The notes under the pieces: generated by a model
Seen by the model: the letters and a program-made list of their open reading frames with translations, nothing else
Databases searched by the model: none
What the model was told of the DNA's origin: nothing
Source of the DNA: an uncultured Sphingomonadaceae bacterium
Lineage (GTDB): Bacteria > Pseudomonadota > Alphaproteobacteria > Sphingomonadales > Sphingomonadaceae
Direction: 5' to 3'
Length of the DNA: 64,000 nt
Assembly: GCA_947496865.1 (NCBI GenBank)
Contig: CANMEE010000002.1
Location: 310,001-374,000 of the forward strand
Position numbers and translations under genes: made by a program
Shown here: positions 52,652-62,011 of the stretch, piece by piece
Layout: each line of letters opens with the position of its first letter
How positions within the stretch are numbered: position 1 is the first letter of the stretch

Positions 52652-53842
52652 TCAGTCGGCCAGCTCGATGGCAACTGCAGTCGCTTCACCGCCGCCAATA
52701 CATAAAGCAGCCACACCCTTTTTCAGGCCATGCTTTTTCATTGCTGCAATCAACGTGACCATGATCCGTGCGCCGCTGGCACCAATGGGATGGCCAAGCG
52801 CTGTCGCGCCGCCATTAACATTCAGCTTGTCGCGCGAGATACCGATATCCTGCATCGCGAACATCGCGACACAGGCAAAGGCTTCGTTCACTTCCCACAA
52901 ATCAACATCACCCACTTCCCAGCCGGCCTTTTCCAAGACTTTTTGGATGGCTGCAACGGGCGCGGTGGTGAATTTGGCCGGCGCGTGCGCATGGGCGGCA
53001 TGGGCCACTATACGGGCTTCCGGTTTCAGGCCCTTGGTTGCCGCAACGCTCGCGCGGGATAGCACCATGGCTGCGGCGCCGTCGGAGATGGACGACGCAT
53101 TGGCGGCTGTGATCGTGCCATCCTTTGCAAATGCAGGACGCAGCGCGGGGATTTTATCCGGGTTGCCTTTTAGGGGTTGTTCGTCCTTATCAACCGTGAC
53201 GCTTCCTTTGCGGGTTTTAACCTCAACGGCCACGACTTCATCATCAAAGGCATCGCCCTCAACTGCAGCCTTGGCACGGGCAAGGGATTCAATCGCATAT
53301 TCATCCTGCGCTTCGCGGGTCAGTTGATATTCGCCAGCGGTTTCTTCGGCAAAGCTGCCCATTGCCCGGCCTTTGTCATAGGCATCTTCGAGTCCATCGA
53401 GGAACATATGGTCCATTGCCTGCGCATGGCCCAATCTTGCGCCACCCCGCATTTTGGGAAGCAGATAGGGCGCGTTGGTCATGCTTTCCATTCCGCCAGT
53501 GACGATAATGTCAACCGAACCGGCTGCCAGCGCTTCGGCACCCATAATGGCGGTCTGCATGCCGGACCCACACATTTTGTTTACGGTAGTGGCTTCGACT
53601 GATTCCGGTAGACCGCCCAAAATTGCTGCCTGGCGGGCAGGGGCTTGGCCTTGGCCAGCGGATAAAACATTGCCCATATAAATGCGTTCGACATCTGCGC
53701 CATCAATGCCAGCGCGCTCAACAGCCGCGCGAACGGCTACAGCCCCCAGGTCTGGAGCGCTGACATCGCCCAGTGCGCCCTGCATGCCGCCCATAGGTGT
53801 GCGGGCATAGGACAGAATAACGACGGGATCAGATTGAGACAT
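52652..53842 (-). CDS. Acetyl-CoA C-acetyltransferase (thiolase)
   Basis: The 396 residues have the thiolase acyl-binding cysteine in VNKMCGSGMQTAI, VTGGMESMTNAPYLLP, the catalytic histidine in GGATALGHPIGASGAR and the second cysteine in LCIGGGEATA. This biosynthetic-type thiolase condenses two acetyl-CoA to acetoacetyl-CoA or cleaves 3-ketoacyl-CoA. It is a single gene without phaB or other partners nearby, so storage-polymer versus degradation use is open. Confidence 0.92.
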   Translation of the reverse strand: MSQSDPVVILSYARTPMGGMQGALGDVSAPDLGAVAVRAAVERAGIDGADVERIYMGNVLSAGQGQAPARQAAILGGLPESVEATTVNKMCGSGMQTAIMGAEALAAGSVDIIVTGGMESMTNAPYLLPKMRGGARLGHAQAMDHMFLDGLEDAYDKGRAMGSFAEETAGEYQLTREAQDEYAIESLARAKAAVEGDAFDDEVVAVEVKTRKGSVTVDKDEQPLKGNPDKIPALRPAFAKDGTITAANASSISDGAAAMVLSRASVAATKGLKPEARIVAHAAHAHAPAKFTTAPVAAIQKVLEKAGWEVGDVDLWEVNEAFACVAMFAMQDIGISRDKLNVNGGATALGHPIGASGARIMVTLIAAMKKHGLKKGVAALCIGGGEATAVAIELAD

Positions 53843-53991
53843 ATGGCTTACCTTTCAAAGGATATAGGGGCCACAAGGCCACTGTTGTTCATCGGCTTTC
53901 CACATAGGCGGAGCATTTGGGTTTTTCAATCGCAGCATTGAACATCTATCCATGCCATGCCAATCGGCAGTGTCGCAATTTTCCGGAGCTT

Positions 53992-54756
53992 GTGTTGCCA
54001 GACTTTGTCTATCCTATCGCCGGAACGATCATCGGCCTCATAATCGGAAGTTTCTTGGCAACGATCGTCATTCGCTGGCCACAGGTGCAATCCGTCATTT
54101 CGGGGCGTTCACGTTGTGACAGTTGTCAGGAGCCGTTGCGCGCCATCGATCTGATTCCGGTAATCAGCTATGTGTTGCGATCAGGGAAATGTGCCAATTG
54201 CGGCGCTGTGATAAACTCCGATCATCTCGCGATTGAGCTCGGCGCAGGCCTGATTGGCGGTGTGGCTTTGTTTGCAGCGCCGGGAGTTGAGGGCCTACTT
54301 GGCGCAATATTTGGCTGGCTCTTGATCACATTGGCGGCGTTGGATGCGCAGCACCACTGGTTGCCGGACAAGCTGACCTTGCCATTAGCCGTTTGTGGCT
54401 TGGCTGCATCCTTGTGGGTGGATGACCCTGGTCTGGTGAATCGCACTATTGGCGGTATTGCCGGTTTTTCAGCTTTGTTTCTTATTGGCTGGTCCTACCG
54501 CTTGTTGCGTGGTCGAGAGGGTTTGGGCGGCGGTGATCCTAAGCTCCTCGGCGCTGTTGGATGCTGGCTGGGGTGGTCGGCATTGCCTTTTGTTATCTTG
54601 GGAGCGGCGCTTGTCGGGTTGATTGCTGTGGCAATGATGCATATTCGAGGGCGAGCGGTGAATAGAGACAGTGCTTTGCCGCTTGGCACATTCATAGCAA
54701 TCACCGCCTTTCCACTATGGATTGTGCAGACGATGACAGGTGGCAATCTGCTTTAA
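53992..54756 (+). CDS. Prepilin peptidase (A24 family)
   Basis: About 254 residues with seven or eight hydrophobic helices. The N-terminal methylase-side zinc motif CDSCQ and CANCG is present, and both catalytic aspartates: LDAQHHWLPD and GLGGGDPKLLGA. It cleaves and N-methylates type IV prepilins or type II secretion pseudopilins at the inner membrane. No pilin or secretion gene is in the window. The start is uncertain: GTG 53992 and TTG 53995 follow GGAG; the open frame begins at 53917. Confidence 0.88.
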   Translation: MLPDFVYPIAGTIIGLIIGSFLATIVIRWPQVQSVISGRSRCDSCQEPLRAIDLIPVISYVLRSGKCANCGAVINSDHLAIELGAGLIGGVALFAAPGVEGLLGAIFGWLLITLAALDAQHHWLPDKLTLPLAVCGLAASLWVDDPGLVNRTIGGIAGFSALFLIGWSYRLLRGREGLGGGDPKLLGAVGCWLGWSALPFVILGAALVGLIAVAMMHIRGRAVNRDSALPLGTFIAITAFPLWIVQTMTGGNLL

Positions 54757-54849
54757 GACGAAAGGCGCACGCAGAGGGTTGCCAGCAAAAATATACTCCG
54801 CTAACAGGGCGTCGATTTTGCAAATGCCAGTCTGCGGCAATGCAAATTA

Positions 54850-54934
54850 GCCCCTGTGGTGGAATTGGTAGACGCGCTGCACTCAAAATGCAGTTCCGCA
54901 AGGAGTGCCCGTTCGAGTCGGGCCAGGGGCACCA
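54850..54934 (+). tRNA. tRNA-Leu (CAA)
   Basis: Cloverleaf with acceptor GCCCCTG/CAGGGGC, D-loop GGTAGACGC, anticodon stem CTGCA/TGCAG around CTCAAAA (anticodon CAA), a long variable arm typical of leucine tRNA, T-loop GTTCGAGTC and encoded CCA. It reads the codon UUG. Confidence 0.95.
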
Positions 54935-55127
54935 TTACAGACATTTTCGACACATCTGTTGCTTTACAGCAACGGTTTAGGCGTGTCCGCTATAATAATC
55001 ATACTTACGGTGCTGAGAAGCTATGGAAATGGTGGACTGAGAGGTCTCTTTCGATCAATAAGACGGACAGTTGGAGGACAACTTTTGTTTTACAGAGCCC
55101 GATAAAAATGGGCCTCAGGAGTATATC

Positions 55128-57632
55128 ATGAAAATAACCAAATTTTTGACTGCTACCGCTATCGGTGGCTTGATTTCTGCCGTTCCCGCTTATGCACAGG
55201 AAGCGCAGGATGAAGAAACTATTGATGATAATGTGATCATCGTCACGGCAACGAAGCGCGAGCAGACGTTGCAAGAAATTCCAGTGGCTGTTTCCGTAAC
55301 CAGTGCGGCCGATATCGCAAAAGCCCAGATTCGCGATTTGAACGACCTTCAAACTCTTGCGCCGACACTTCGTGTTAATCAGCTGCAAAGTTCTGCTAAT
55401 ACTAATTTCATTATTCGCGGTTTTGGTAACGGTGCCAATAACGCCGGTATCGAACCATCCGTTGGTGTGTTTATTGACGGTGTATATCGCTCACGGTCAG
55501 CCGCCGCCATTGGTGATCTTCCCAATTTGCAGCGTGTTGAAGTTCTACGCGGACCGCAGTCTACTTTGTTTGGTAAAAACGCATCTGCGGGTGTCATCAG
55601 CATCGTAACGCAAAAGCCGCAATTTGATTTCGGTGGTTCCGCTGAACTGAGTTACGGCAACTTTAACGCCATTATCGCAAAAGCCGATATTACCGGTCCT
55701 ATAAGCGACAGCATCGCATTTAGCCTCGCAGCTAATCTTAACAAACGTGATGGTTATGCCGATGATCTCAATCTGGGTACGGACGTCAACGAACGGAACC
55801 GTTACGGTTTTCGTGGCCAGCTGCTGATCGAACCTTCTGATGATCTGTCCGTTCGGGTCATCGCTGACTATGATAAAATTGATGAAGATTGCTGCGTTGC
55901 CGGTAATATTGTCAATGGACCAACCGGAGCGATTGTAAACGCATTGGCCGGCGGCATTGGTATTGATGCGGAAAATCCTTTTTCCTACGACGTTTATACC
56001 AACCTTCCATCTGAAAACCTGATTGAAAACTACGGCATCTCGGCCCAGATTGATTATGATCTTGGTGCGCTGAGCCTGACATCAATCACCGCTTATCGGG
56101 GTGTCGATAGCTTTAGCAATCAGGATTCTGATTTTACAGCGGCCGATTTGCTTAGTCAGAATATCAACGATACGGAAATTCGTACCTTCACACAAGAATT
56201 GCGGGTTGCATCTGATTTTGACGGCCCGTTCAACTTCCTGTTGGGTGGTTATTATTTCAATGAAGATATCGATATTGCCAATGACATTGAGTTTGGCGAT
56301 GATTTCCGTGCTTATGGCGATGCACTTATTGGTGCGGCTACGGGCGGCGCATTGAGCTTCGCCGCATTGGAAGGCGCCTTTGGCGCTGCCGATGGCGTGA
56401 GCTACGCAAATCAGTTCTTCGCAAGCGGAACCGGTTATGATGAGGTCTATACGTTCTCAAATGAAGCTTTCTCGGTTTTCGGTACGGTCGATTTTGAAAT
56501 CATCGATGGCATGGTTTTAACCGGTGGTTTGAACTACACTAACGATCGCAAGAATTTCACGAACAATGTTATTGCGACCGAAACATACGCTTCAATCGAT
56601 TTTGATGCGGCACAATATACACCATTCCGCCAAGCTCTTTTGCAGGGTGCCGGTGTCGATGCGGCGACGGCGGCATTTTTGGCTGCCAACCCAACCATAC
56701 CAGGTGCAAACCCGCTCGATGGTTTGCGGGCGTTCCAGTTCCAGCCGCCTTTGGTCAATTTGCCAAACTCGGTTGAAAGCAATCGCACAAAGGACGACAA
56801 GTTAACTTACACAGCGCGTTTGGCTTATGAAGTATCTCCAAGCCTGAATGTCTATGCAAGCTATGCAACTGGCTTTAAAGCAAGCTCGATCAACCTGTCC
56901 CGCGATAGCCGTCCATTCGCAGCGGATGCCGCGGCACTGGGCGCTGCTGGACTGCTACAACCAAATCAGGCATTTGGTACGCGTTTCGCTTCTCCTGAAA
57001 ATGCCACGGTTTATGAAGTTGGTATTAAAGGGAAATGGGATCAAGTTGCATTTAACCTGACATTCTTTCGTCAATCGATCGAAGGATTTCAATCCAACAC
57101 CTTCAATGGTACTGGTTTCGAACTCGACAATGCGGGTAAACAAACGACCGATGGTATCGAATTTGACGGTTCAGTATCGCCAATCGATGGCCTGAAATTC
57201 AGCGTCGCCATGGTGTATTTGGATCCAGTATATGACGACTTCATCACGGCCGCTGGGCTTGACTTGTCGGGAACAACGCCATCGACAATTCCAGCACTGT
57301 CGACAACGATCGGTGTCGATTATGATATCGAACTTAGCGATGTTTTGGGCCTGAACCTTCGAGCTGATTATCACTATGAATCTCAGGTCAATTTGTTCGA
57401 CGATAATCCAAACGATCCAGCAGCTATTAACTTCACGCGCGAAGTTAACGCGTTGAACGCTTCTGCTACGTTGACATACAATGAAGATATGAGCTTCACG
57501 ATCTGGGGACGAAACCTTACCGGTGCGGAATATTTGACGACCGCATTCCCGTCAGTTGGTCAGGGAGGAAGCTTTTCCGGTTATCCTAACCAGCCGCGGA
57601 CCTATGGCGTGTCGGCCCGCTATAAATTCTAA
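55128..57632 (+). CDS. TonB-dependent outer-membrane receptor 1
   Basis: The 834-residue receptor has a signal peptide (FLTATAIGGLISAVPAYAQ), TonB box DDNVIIVTATKRE, plug domain (LQEIPVAVSVTS, then VEVLRGPQSTLFGKNASAG) and a 22-strand-type barrel ending in aromatic F (GVSARYKF). It imports a scarce nutrient with energy from TonB; the ligand is unknown. I chose ATG at 55128 (AGGAG upstream), giving a proper signal peptide. The TonB box core is shared with receptor 2, and a terminator follows. Confidence 0.92.
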   Translation: MKITKFLTATAIGGLISAVPAYAQEAQDEETIDDNVIIVTATKREQTLQEIPVAVSVTSAADIAKAQIRDLNDLQTLAPTLRVNQLQSSANTNFIIRGFGNGANNAGIEPSVGVFIDGVYRSRSAAAIGDLPNLQRVEVLRGPQSTLFGKNASAGVISIVTQKPQFDFGGSAELSYGNFNAIIAKADITGPISDSIAFSLAANLNKRDGYADDLNLGTDVNERNRYGFRGQLLIEPSDDLSVRVIADYDKIDEDCCVAGNIVNGPTGAIVNALAGGIGIDAENPFSYDVYTNLPSENLIENYGISAQIDYDLGALSLTSITAYRGVDSFSNQDSDFTAADLLSQNINDTEIRTFTQELRVASDFDGPFNFLLGGYYFNEDIDIANDIEFGDDFRAYGDALIGAATGGALSFAALEGAFGAADGVSYANQFFASGTGYDEVYTFSNEAFSVFGTVDFEIIDGMVLTGGLNYTNDRKNFTNNVIATETYASIDFDAAQYTPFRQALLQGAGVDAATAAFLAANPTIPGANPLDGLRAFQFQPPLVNLPNSVESNRTKDDKLTYTARLAYEVSPSLNVYASYATGFKASSINLSRDSRPFAADAAALGAAGLLQPNQAFGTRFASPENATVYEVGIKGKWDQVAFNLTFFRQSIEGFQSNTFNGTGFELDNAGKQTTDGIEFDGSVSPIDGLKFSVAMVYLDPVYDDFITAAGLDLSGTTPSTIPALSTTIGVDYDIELSDVLGLNLRADYHYESQVNLFDDNPNDPAAINFTREVNALNASATLTYNEDMSFTIWGRNLTGAEYLTTAFPSVGQGGSFSGYPNQPRTYGVSARYKF

Positions 57633-57657
57633 GCGAAGCTTAATTCGTTTAAATATG

Positions 57658-57690
57658 GGCCCCGCCGGGAAACTGGCGGGGCTTTTTTTG
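57658..57690 (+). terminator. Terminator after TonB receptor 1
   Basis: Stem GCCCCGCC / GGCGGGGC and seven Ts. Its last 25 bases are identical to those of the terminator at 60743. Confidence 0.92.
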
Positions 57691-57858
57691 TTCTTAATTT
57701 CCGCTGATTCCAGCAACAAAGGTGCAAAAATGTAATGTGCTGGTGCATTTTTATCATTTCCGTCTGGACTTAATCGATTGATTAGTTGAAGATTAGGCCA
57801 TCTGGGGGGATGAGCAAAAGCTACACTCTCCAGAAAAATGGTATGGGATTGGGAGAGA

Positions 57859-60720
57859 ATGATGCGTAAATCGTTACTATTAGCAGCTACCGCTATAACT
57901 GCAGCGGCTTCACCAGCATGGGCGCAAGCCGACAATGAACTTGATGACAATGTGATCATCGTGACCGCACAACGTCAAGCACAAAGCCTTCAGGAAGTGC
58001 CGATTGCTGTTTCCGCTTTTGATTCAAAAGCACTGGAAGCACAGCAAATTGAGAACGCCTCCGATTTGCAGCTCACCCTTCCAAATGTGTCGTTTACGAA
58101 AAGTAACTTTACAGCATCGAGCTTCACCATCCGCGGTATCGGCGATCTTTGCGTTGGTGTGTCATGCGACTCCGCAACCGCAATTCATTTGAACGATTCA
58201 CCTCTTTTCAACACACGCTTGTTCGAAACGGAATATTTCGATCTGGAACGCGTTGAAGTTCTGCGCGGTCCGCAAGGAACGCTTTTCGGCCGAAATGCAA
58301 CGTCTGGCGTGGTCAATGTTGTGACCGCCAAGCCCGACCTTAGCGGCTTTGGTGCATCGGTCGATGGTGAATATGGCAATTTCAACTCGGTCAAGGTCAA
58401 GGGCATGATCAACGTGCCGCTAGGGGAAACACTGGGCGTTCGGGTTGCAGGTTTCTATCTCAACCGCGATGGCTATACCGAGAATTTGTTCGACAATAGC
58501 CGGATCGATGGTCGCGACATGTTTGCGGTACGTGGGTCGATTAAGTGGGAGCCAACGCCCGATACGACGATTGATCTGATGGCCTATTATTTCCGCGAGG
58601 ATGATGATCGTGCCCGTATCCAGAAGCAGCTCTGTCAACGTGATCCTACCGGTGTGCTGGGTTGTCTCAACTCGCGCCGGGACTTTGGCAAGGTCAATAC
58701 CAATGCAACCTTCACCGGGACGCTCGGTTCGGCCGAGTTTTTCGCTATTAACGGCTTACCTGCTGCATTGGGGCTGAACAGCCTTTATGGTCCCGATGGG
58801 CATGCGGGCTTCGTTGAACCCAATGACGTTCGCCAAGTACGGACGGATTTCACGCCGGAATATTTCACCGATGAGTTGCAGTTGCAGGCGCATATCGAGC
58901 ATAATTTTGGCCCGATTAGTGTGGCTGTCACCGGCACCTATCAGGAAACGGAAGTCGACTCTAGGCAGGACTACAATACCTCGGTCCTAACGCGGACAGA
59001 TATTAATTCCGCTCTGGCGACATTCAACGCACTGTCTGCCGGTGGCGCTGGACCATTGGGTGCATTTCAGCCGGTTCTTGATGCGGTGACCTCGGGTACT
59101 CAGCTATGTACTTCGGATACCGATCCAACCGGTCTGGGCAGTTTCGGCGGCAACCGTATCTGTGCAGATACGCCGATCTCACTCGACCGATCCGATCAGG
59201 ACAATACGTCATGGTCTATTGAGGGTGTTATCAGTTCCGACTTAGACGGTCCGTTTAATTTCCTTCTTGGTGGTATCTATGCTGAGAATGATCTTGGGCA
59301 AAATAGCTATTATGTGAACACCTTTGCGATTGACTACATCTCTGGTGTGCTCGGGGGCGGTGCCGGTTATCTCGGTACCCCGTTCTTTCGGAATAATACT
59401 CAGGACTTCAGGTTGAAATCCTACGGTATTTTTGGCGAGGCCTATTTTGATCTCACCGACACGCTCAAGATAACCGGCGGTTTGCGCTACAATAACGACA
59501 AGAAGTCGATCACGGCGCGCTCAACACTCGCCAGTTTCCTGGTGCCATTTGGCCAGACAGGGAATGCCTTTGATTCTCCATTCGTCGGGGCATTTGATGC
59601 GGATCCAGGAACAGCAGGTAATCAGTTGGTCCAGTCAAGGAGCGTCGCATTTGACGAGATTACAGGTAGGGCCGTTATAGACTGGCAGGTCTCACCGGAT
59701 AACCTGGTCTACGCTTCCTATTCTCGAGGCTATAAGTCCGGGGGTATCAATCCGCCGTTGCAGCCGATTTTCGCGGTACCAGAGTCTTTTGGGCCTGAGC
59801 AGATCGATGCATTTGAAATCGGTTCGAAAAATACTATCGGCGGCGGTGTATTGCAGCTCAATGCCACCGCTTTTTATTACAAGTATAAAGGCCTGCAGCT
59901 GAGCCGGATTATCGCTCGTACATCGGTCAATGACACGATTGATGCTGACATTTACGGCGTTGAGATTGAAGCCGTCGTGCGGCCCGATCCAGACTGGCTG
60001 ATCAACATGGGCTTCAGTTATCTAAACACCAAAGTGAAGGGCGATCAGTTCTTCTCCAACCCGCGTGACCCAGGTGGCGGCCGCGCCGACGCCGTGATCA
60101 TCAAGGATATAACCAACGGTGCAAACTGTGCCGTGGTGCCCGGTACAGCTGGTAATGCTGCTGGGACAAACGCTTTTGTCAATGCGATTAACGGCGGTCT
60201 TGGTCTCCAGCCAACAACGGCCTTCCCGGCAGATGGCGGAATCGCCTCAACCGGAGCGTTCGGCATATGTGGTGTTCTGGAAGCGCAGGCTGCAGCGATT
60301 GGCGCTGGTTTTGATGCTGCCGGTATTCAGGTTCTGAGCCCCGGCGTTCAGGTTAACCTGCGCGGCAATGATCTACCCCAGGCTCCGAATGTGAAAGTCT
60401 CGGCGGGCGTTCAATATACGCATAACTTTGACAGTGGCTGGAACCTCGTTCCGCGCCTTGATATTGCTTATACCGGCGATCAGACAGGCAGTGTCTTCAA
60501 CGGTAATGTCAACAAGATTGAAGGCTTCACACAGGCCAACGCATCACTCCAATTAAACGGTGATGATGACAAATGGTATGTGCGTGCTTTCATTCAGAAC
60601 ATCTTCGACAGCAACTCGACAACCGGCCTGTATCTGACTGATGCGTCTTCGGGTCTGTTCACGAATATCTTTACGCTGGATCCACGCCGCTATGGCATTG
60701 GAGCTGGCATTAAGTTCTAA
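57859..60720 (+). CDS. TonB-dependent outer-membrane receptor 2
   Basis: The 953-residue receptor has a signal peptide (SLLLAATAITAAASPAWAQ), TonB box DDNVIIVTAQRQ, plug (LQEVPIAVSAFD, VEVLRGPQGTLFGRNATSG) and a barrel ending GIGAGIKF. Extracellular loops contain several cysteine pairs (DLCVGVSC, QKQLCQRDPTGVLGC, QLCTS with RICAD, GANCA with GICG) not seen in receptor 1, so disulfide-stabilised loops are likely. The ligand is unknown. It has its own upstream region, about 226 bases after receptor 1. ATG 57859 or 57862. Confidence 0.92.
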   Translation: MMRKSLLLAATAITAAASPAWAQADNELDDNVIIVTAQRQAQSLQEVPIAVSAFDSKALEAQQIENASDLQLTLPNVSFTKSNFTASSFTIRGIGDLCVGVSCDSATAIHLNDSPLFNTRLFETEYFDLERVEVLRGPQGTLFGRNATSGVVNVVTAKPDLSGFGASVDGEYGNFNSVKVKGMINVPLGETLGVRVAGFYLNRDGYTENLFDNSRIDGRDMFAVRGSIKWEPTPDTTIDLMAYYFREDDDRARIQKQLCQRDPTGVLGCLNSRRDFGKVNTNATFTGTLGSAEFFAINGLPAALGLNSLYGPDGHAGFVEPNDVRQVRTDFTPEYFTDELQLQAHIEHNFGPISVAVTGTYQETEVDSRQDYNTSVLTRTDINSALATFNALSAGGAGPLGAFQPVLDAVTSGTQLCTSDTDPTGLGSFGGNRICADTPISLDRSDQDNTSWSIEGVISSDLDGPFNFLLGGIYAENDLGQNSYYVNTFAIDYISGVLGGGAGYLGTPFFRNNTQDFRLKSYGIFGEAYFDLTDTLKITGGLRYNNDKKSITARSTLASFLVPFGQTGNAFDSPFVGAFDADPGTAGNQLVQSRSVAFDEITGRAVIDWQVSPDNLVYASYSRGYKSGGINPPLQPIFAVPESFGPEQIDAFEIGSKNTIGGGVLQLNATAFYYKYKGLQLSRIIARTSVNDTIDADIYGVEIEAVVRPDPDWLINMGFSYLNTKVKGDQFFSNPRDPGGGRADAVIIKDITNGANCAVVPGTAGNAAGTNAFVNAINGGLGLQPTTAFPADGGIASTGAFGICGVLEAQAAAIGAGFDAAGIQVLSPGVQVNLRGNDLPQAPNVKVSAGVQYTHNFDSGWNLVPRLDIAYTGDQTGSVFNGNVNKIEGFTQANASLQLNGDDDKWYVRAFIQNIFDSNSTTGLYLTDASSGLFTNIFTLDPRRYGIGAGIKF

Positions 60721-60742
60721 AGAGATCGTCACGTGAGGAATG

Positions 60743-60776
60743 AGCCCTGCCAGGAAACTGGCGGGGCTTTTTTTGT
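60743..60776 (+). terminator. Terminator after TonB receptor 2
   Basis: Stem GCCCTGCC / GGCGGGGC (one G-T pair) and seven Ts. It shares a 25-base identical stretch with the terminator at 57658. Confidence 0.9.
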
Positions 60777-60799
60777 TGGGTTGCGACATAAGGGGGGGG

Positions 60800-60823
60800 C
60801 TTCACCCTGAGCTTGTCGAAGGA
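60800..60823. repeat. REP-like element (TTCACCCTGAGCTTGTCGAA type)
   Basis: This string, and its reverse complement TTCGACAAGCTCAGGGTGAA, is a widely scattered intergenic repeat in proteobacterial genomes in my recollection. The core forms an imperfect hairpin. One copy is seen here. Confidence 0.55.
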
Positions 60824-60896
60824 TTTGGTTCGCGCGGCTCACGGAACAATTGGCGGCCGTTGCGGTTGCTTGCAGTCACCCTCCGTTGCAGTCGGG

Positions 60897-60939
60897 ATTT
60901 TTTCGGGCAATCATCCTCAGGATGATTGCCCGAAAAAAT
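60897..60939. repeat. 43-bp near-perfect palindrome abutting tRNA-Thr
   Basis: Two 21-base arms are exact complements around one central base (60918). Unlike a terminator, Ts lie before and As after the stem on both strands. The last base is also the last base of the encoded CCA of tRNA-Thr. Confidence 0.9.
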
Positions 60940-61014
60940 GGTGCCGAATATCCGACTCGAACGGATGACCTACCGCTTACAAGGCGGTTGCTCTACCAGC
61001 TGAGCTAATTCGGC
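60939..61014 (-). tRNA. tRNA-Thr (TGT)
   Basis: Cloverleaf on the minus strand: acceptor GCCGAAT/ATTCGGC, D-loop AGCTGGTAGAGC, anticodon stem ACCGC/GCGGT around CTTGTAA (anticodon TGT), T-loop GTTCGAGTC, and encoded CCA. It reads ACA and, by wobble, ACG. Confidence 0.95.
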
Positions 61015-61055
61015 GCTGGTTTAGTGGCTATTGCCAATAACGAGCGCTCTTTGCT

Positions 61056-61928
61056 TCAAAAAACACCAAAGGTCCAGCCCTCTTTTTGTGCAATTTCATC
61101 GGTCAGCATCGGAGGATGCCATAGGTGCCTGTCTGTGCTTGCATTCCTCATCCATGCTGCGGTGATCAGCGCGTCCGTGCTGTGGTCGTCATAATGTCGC
61201 AATTTTGTCGGCAGGGCTGTGTCCAAGGCTTGCAATGCCGTTTCCAGTCCGCCGCGATCCCTTATCTTGCTTTTGCCTTTGGGCAGACCGGCGGCAAGGG
61301 CGGCAATGGTCGTGTATATCTCAACGATCATCGGTCCACTGTTCGGAATGGGATCAAAGGGCCAGATGGGAATTGCGCCGTTTAACTGATGCAACATCCG
61401 CATTCCCGTAAGGCTGGATTTGCCGACCTGAGCGGCACCGACGAGATTGAAGCAGCTGGCGCTATTCGCCTGGCCGGTTTCACGTTGATATTGTTCGACG
61501 ACCCGCAACCGTCCCGTACCGCCGGTAAACAAGTCGCCGACATGATCTCGGCTGTGGCGGAAATGGCGTGCGGCCTGCGGGTGATCGAGAAAGGACAGGA
61601 TGTTTAAATAGGGATCGGTGGCAGATAGACGCTCGACCAATTGCCATAAATCGGTCGCACATGACGGGCTGTCATCCCATTCCGGAAAATAGCATCCTGT
61701 ATCGTGGAAGGGCAGGGCCATGGATAAATCGAAGCCGATCAGCATATCCTGCTTTGCGGCGGTCATTTGCAGCAACCAGTCGCGTACATCTTTCCGGGAC
61801 CATCTGGGATCAGGAGAGAGCAGGGCAGGTGGGCCGTCCGGCCCTATCGTCGCTACCGCAATCCCATTGGGGCGTTCGGTCCTTGCGCCAGACCAGTCAA
61901 CGCAGGTGAAATGAGTGAAGCGGCGCAT
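61056..61928 (-). CDS. DUF429-like predicted nuclease-fold protein
   Basis: The 290 residues begin with a strand carrying the acidic residue typical of RNase H-like folds (FTCVDWSGARTERPNGIAVA). They have a second acidic strand (MLIGFDLSMALPF) and VEIYTTIAALAAGL, then DDHSTDALITAAWM near the C-terminus, as in DUF429 proteins. Activity is predicted only. A central helix-rich part contains FNLVGAAQVGKSSLTGMRML. It is cytosolic. It lies between tRNA-Thr and the channel gene, both on the minus strand. Confidence 0.75.
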   Translation of the reverse strand: MRRFTHFTCVDWSGARTERPNGIAVATIGPDGPPALLSPDPRWSRKDVRDWLLQMTAAKQDMLIGFDLSMALPFHDTGCYFPEWDDSPSCATDLWQLVERLSATDPYLNILSFLDHPQAARHFRHSRDHVGDLFTGGTGRLRVVEQYQRETGQANSASCFNLVGAAQVGKSSLTGMRMLHQLNGAIPIWPFDPIPNSGPMIVEIYTTIAALAAGLPKGKSKIRDRGGLETALQALDTALPTKLRHYDDHSTDALITAAWMRNASTDRHLWHPPMLTDEIAQKEGWTFGVF

Positions 61929-61954
61929 GAGCCGTCCCTATCCTATTCTGCGCC

Positions 61955-61987
61955 CAAAAGAAAAGGGCAGGCCCAACGGACCCGCCC
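61955..61987 (-). terminator. Terminator of the channel gene
   Basis: On the minus strand the stem GGGCGGGTCC / GGGCCTGCCC (two G-T pairs) with loop GTT is followed by TTTTCTTTT. Confidence 0.75.
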
Positions 61988-62011
61988 TCAATCTTTCAAC
62001 TGCTTGCCAGC

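Noticed and set aside
53992..54756. Prepilin peptidase as part of a type IV pilus or type II secretion cluster
   Set aside because: No pilin, ATPase or secretin gene lies within the window, so no cluster can be claimed.
54981..55000. Half-copy of the palindromic repeat (GTGTCCGCTATAATAATC)
   Set aside because: Only about nine bases match one arm and no second arm or loop follows. Chance is sufficient.
60897..60939. Transcription terminator for tRNA-Thr
   Set aside because: The T-run precedes and the A-run follows the stem on both strands, opposite to a rho-independent terminator. Kept as a palindrome instead.
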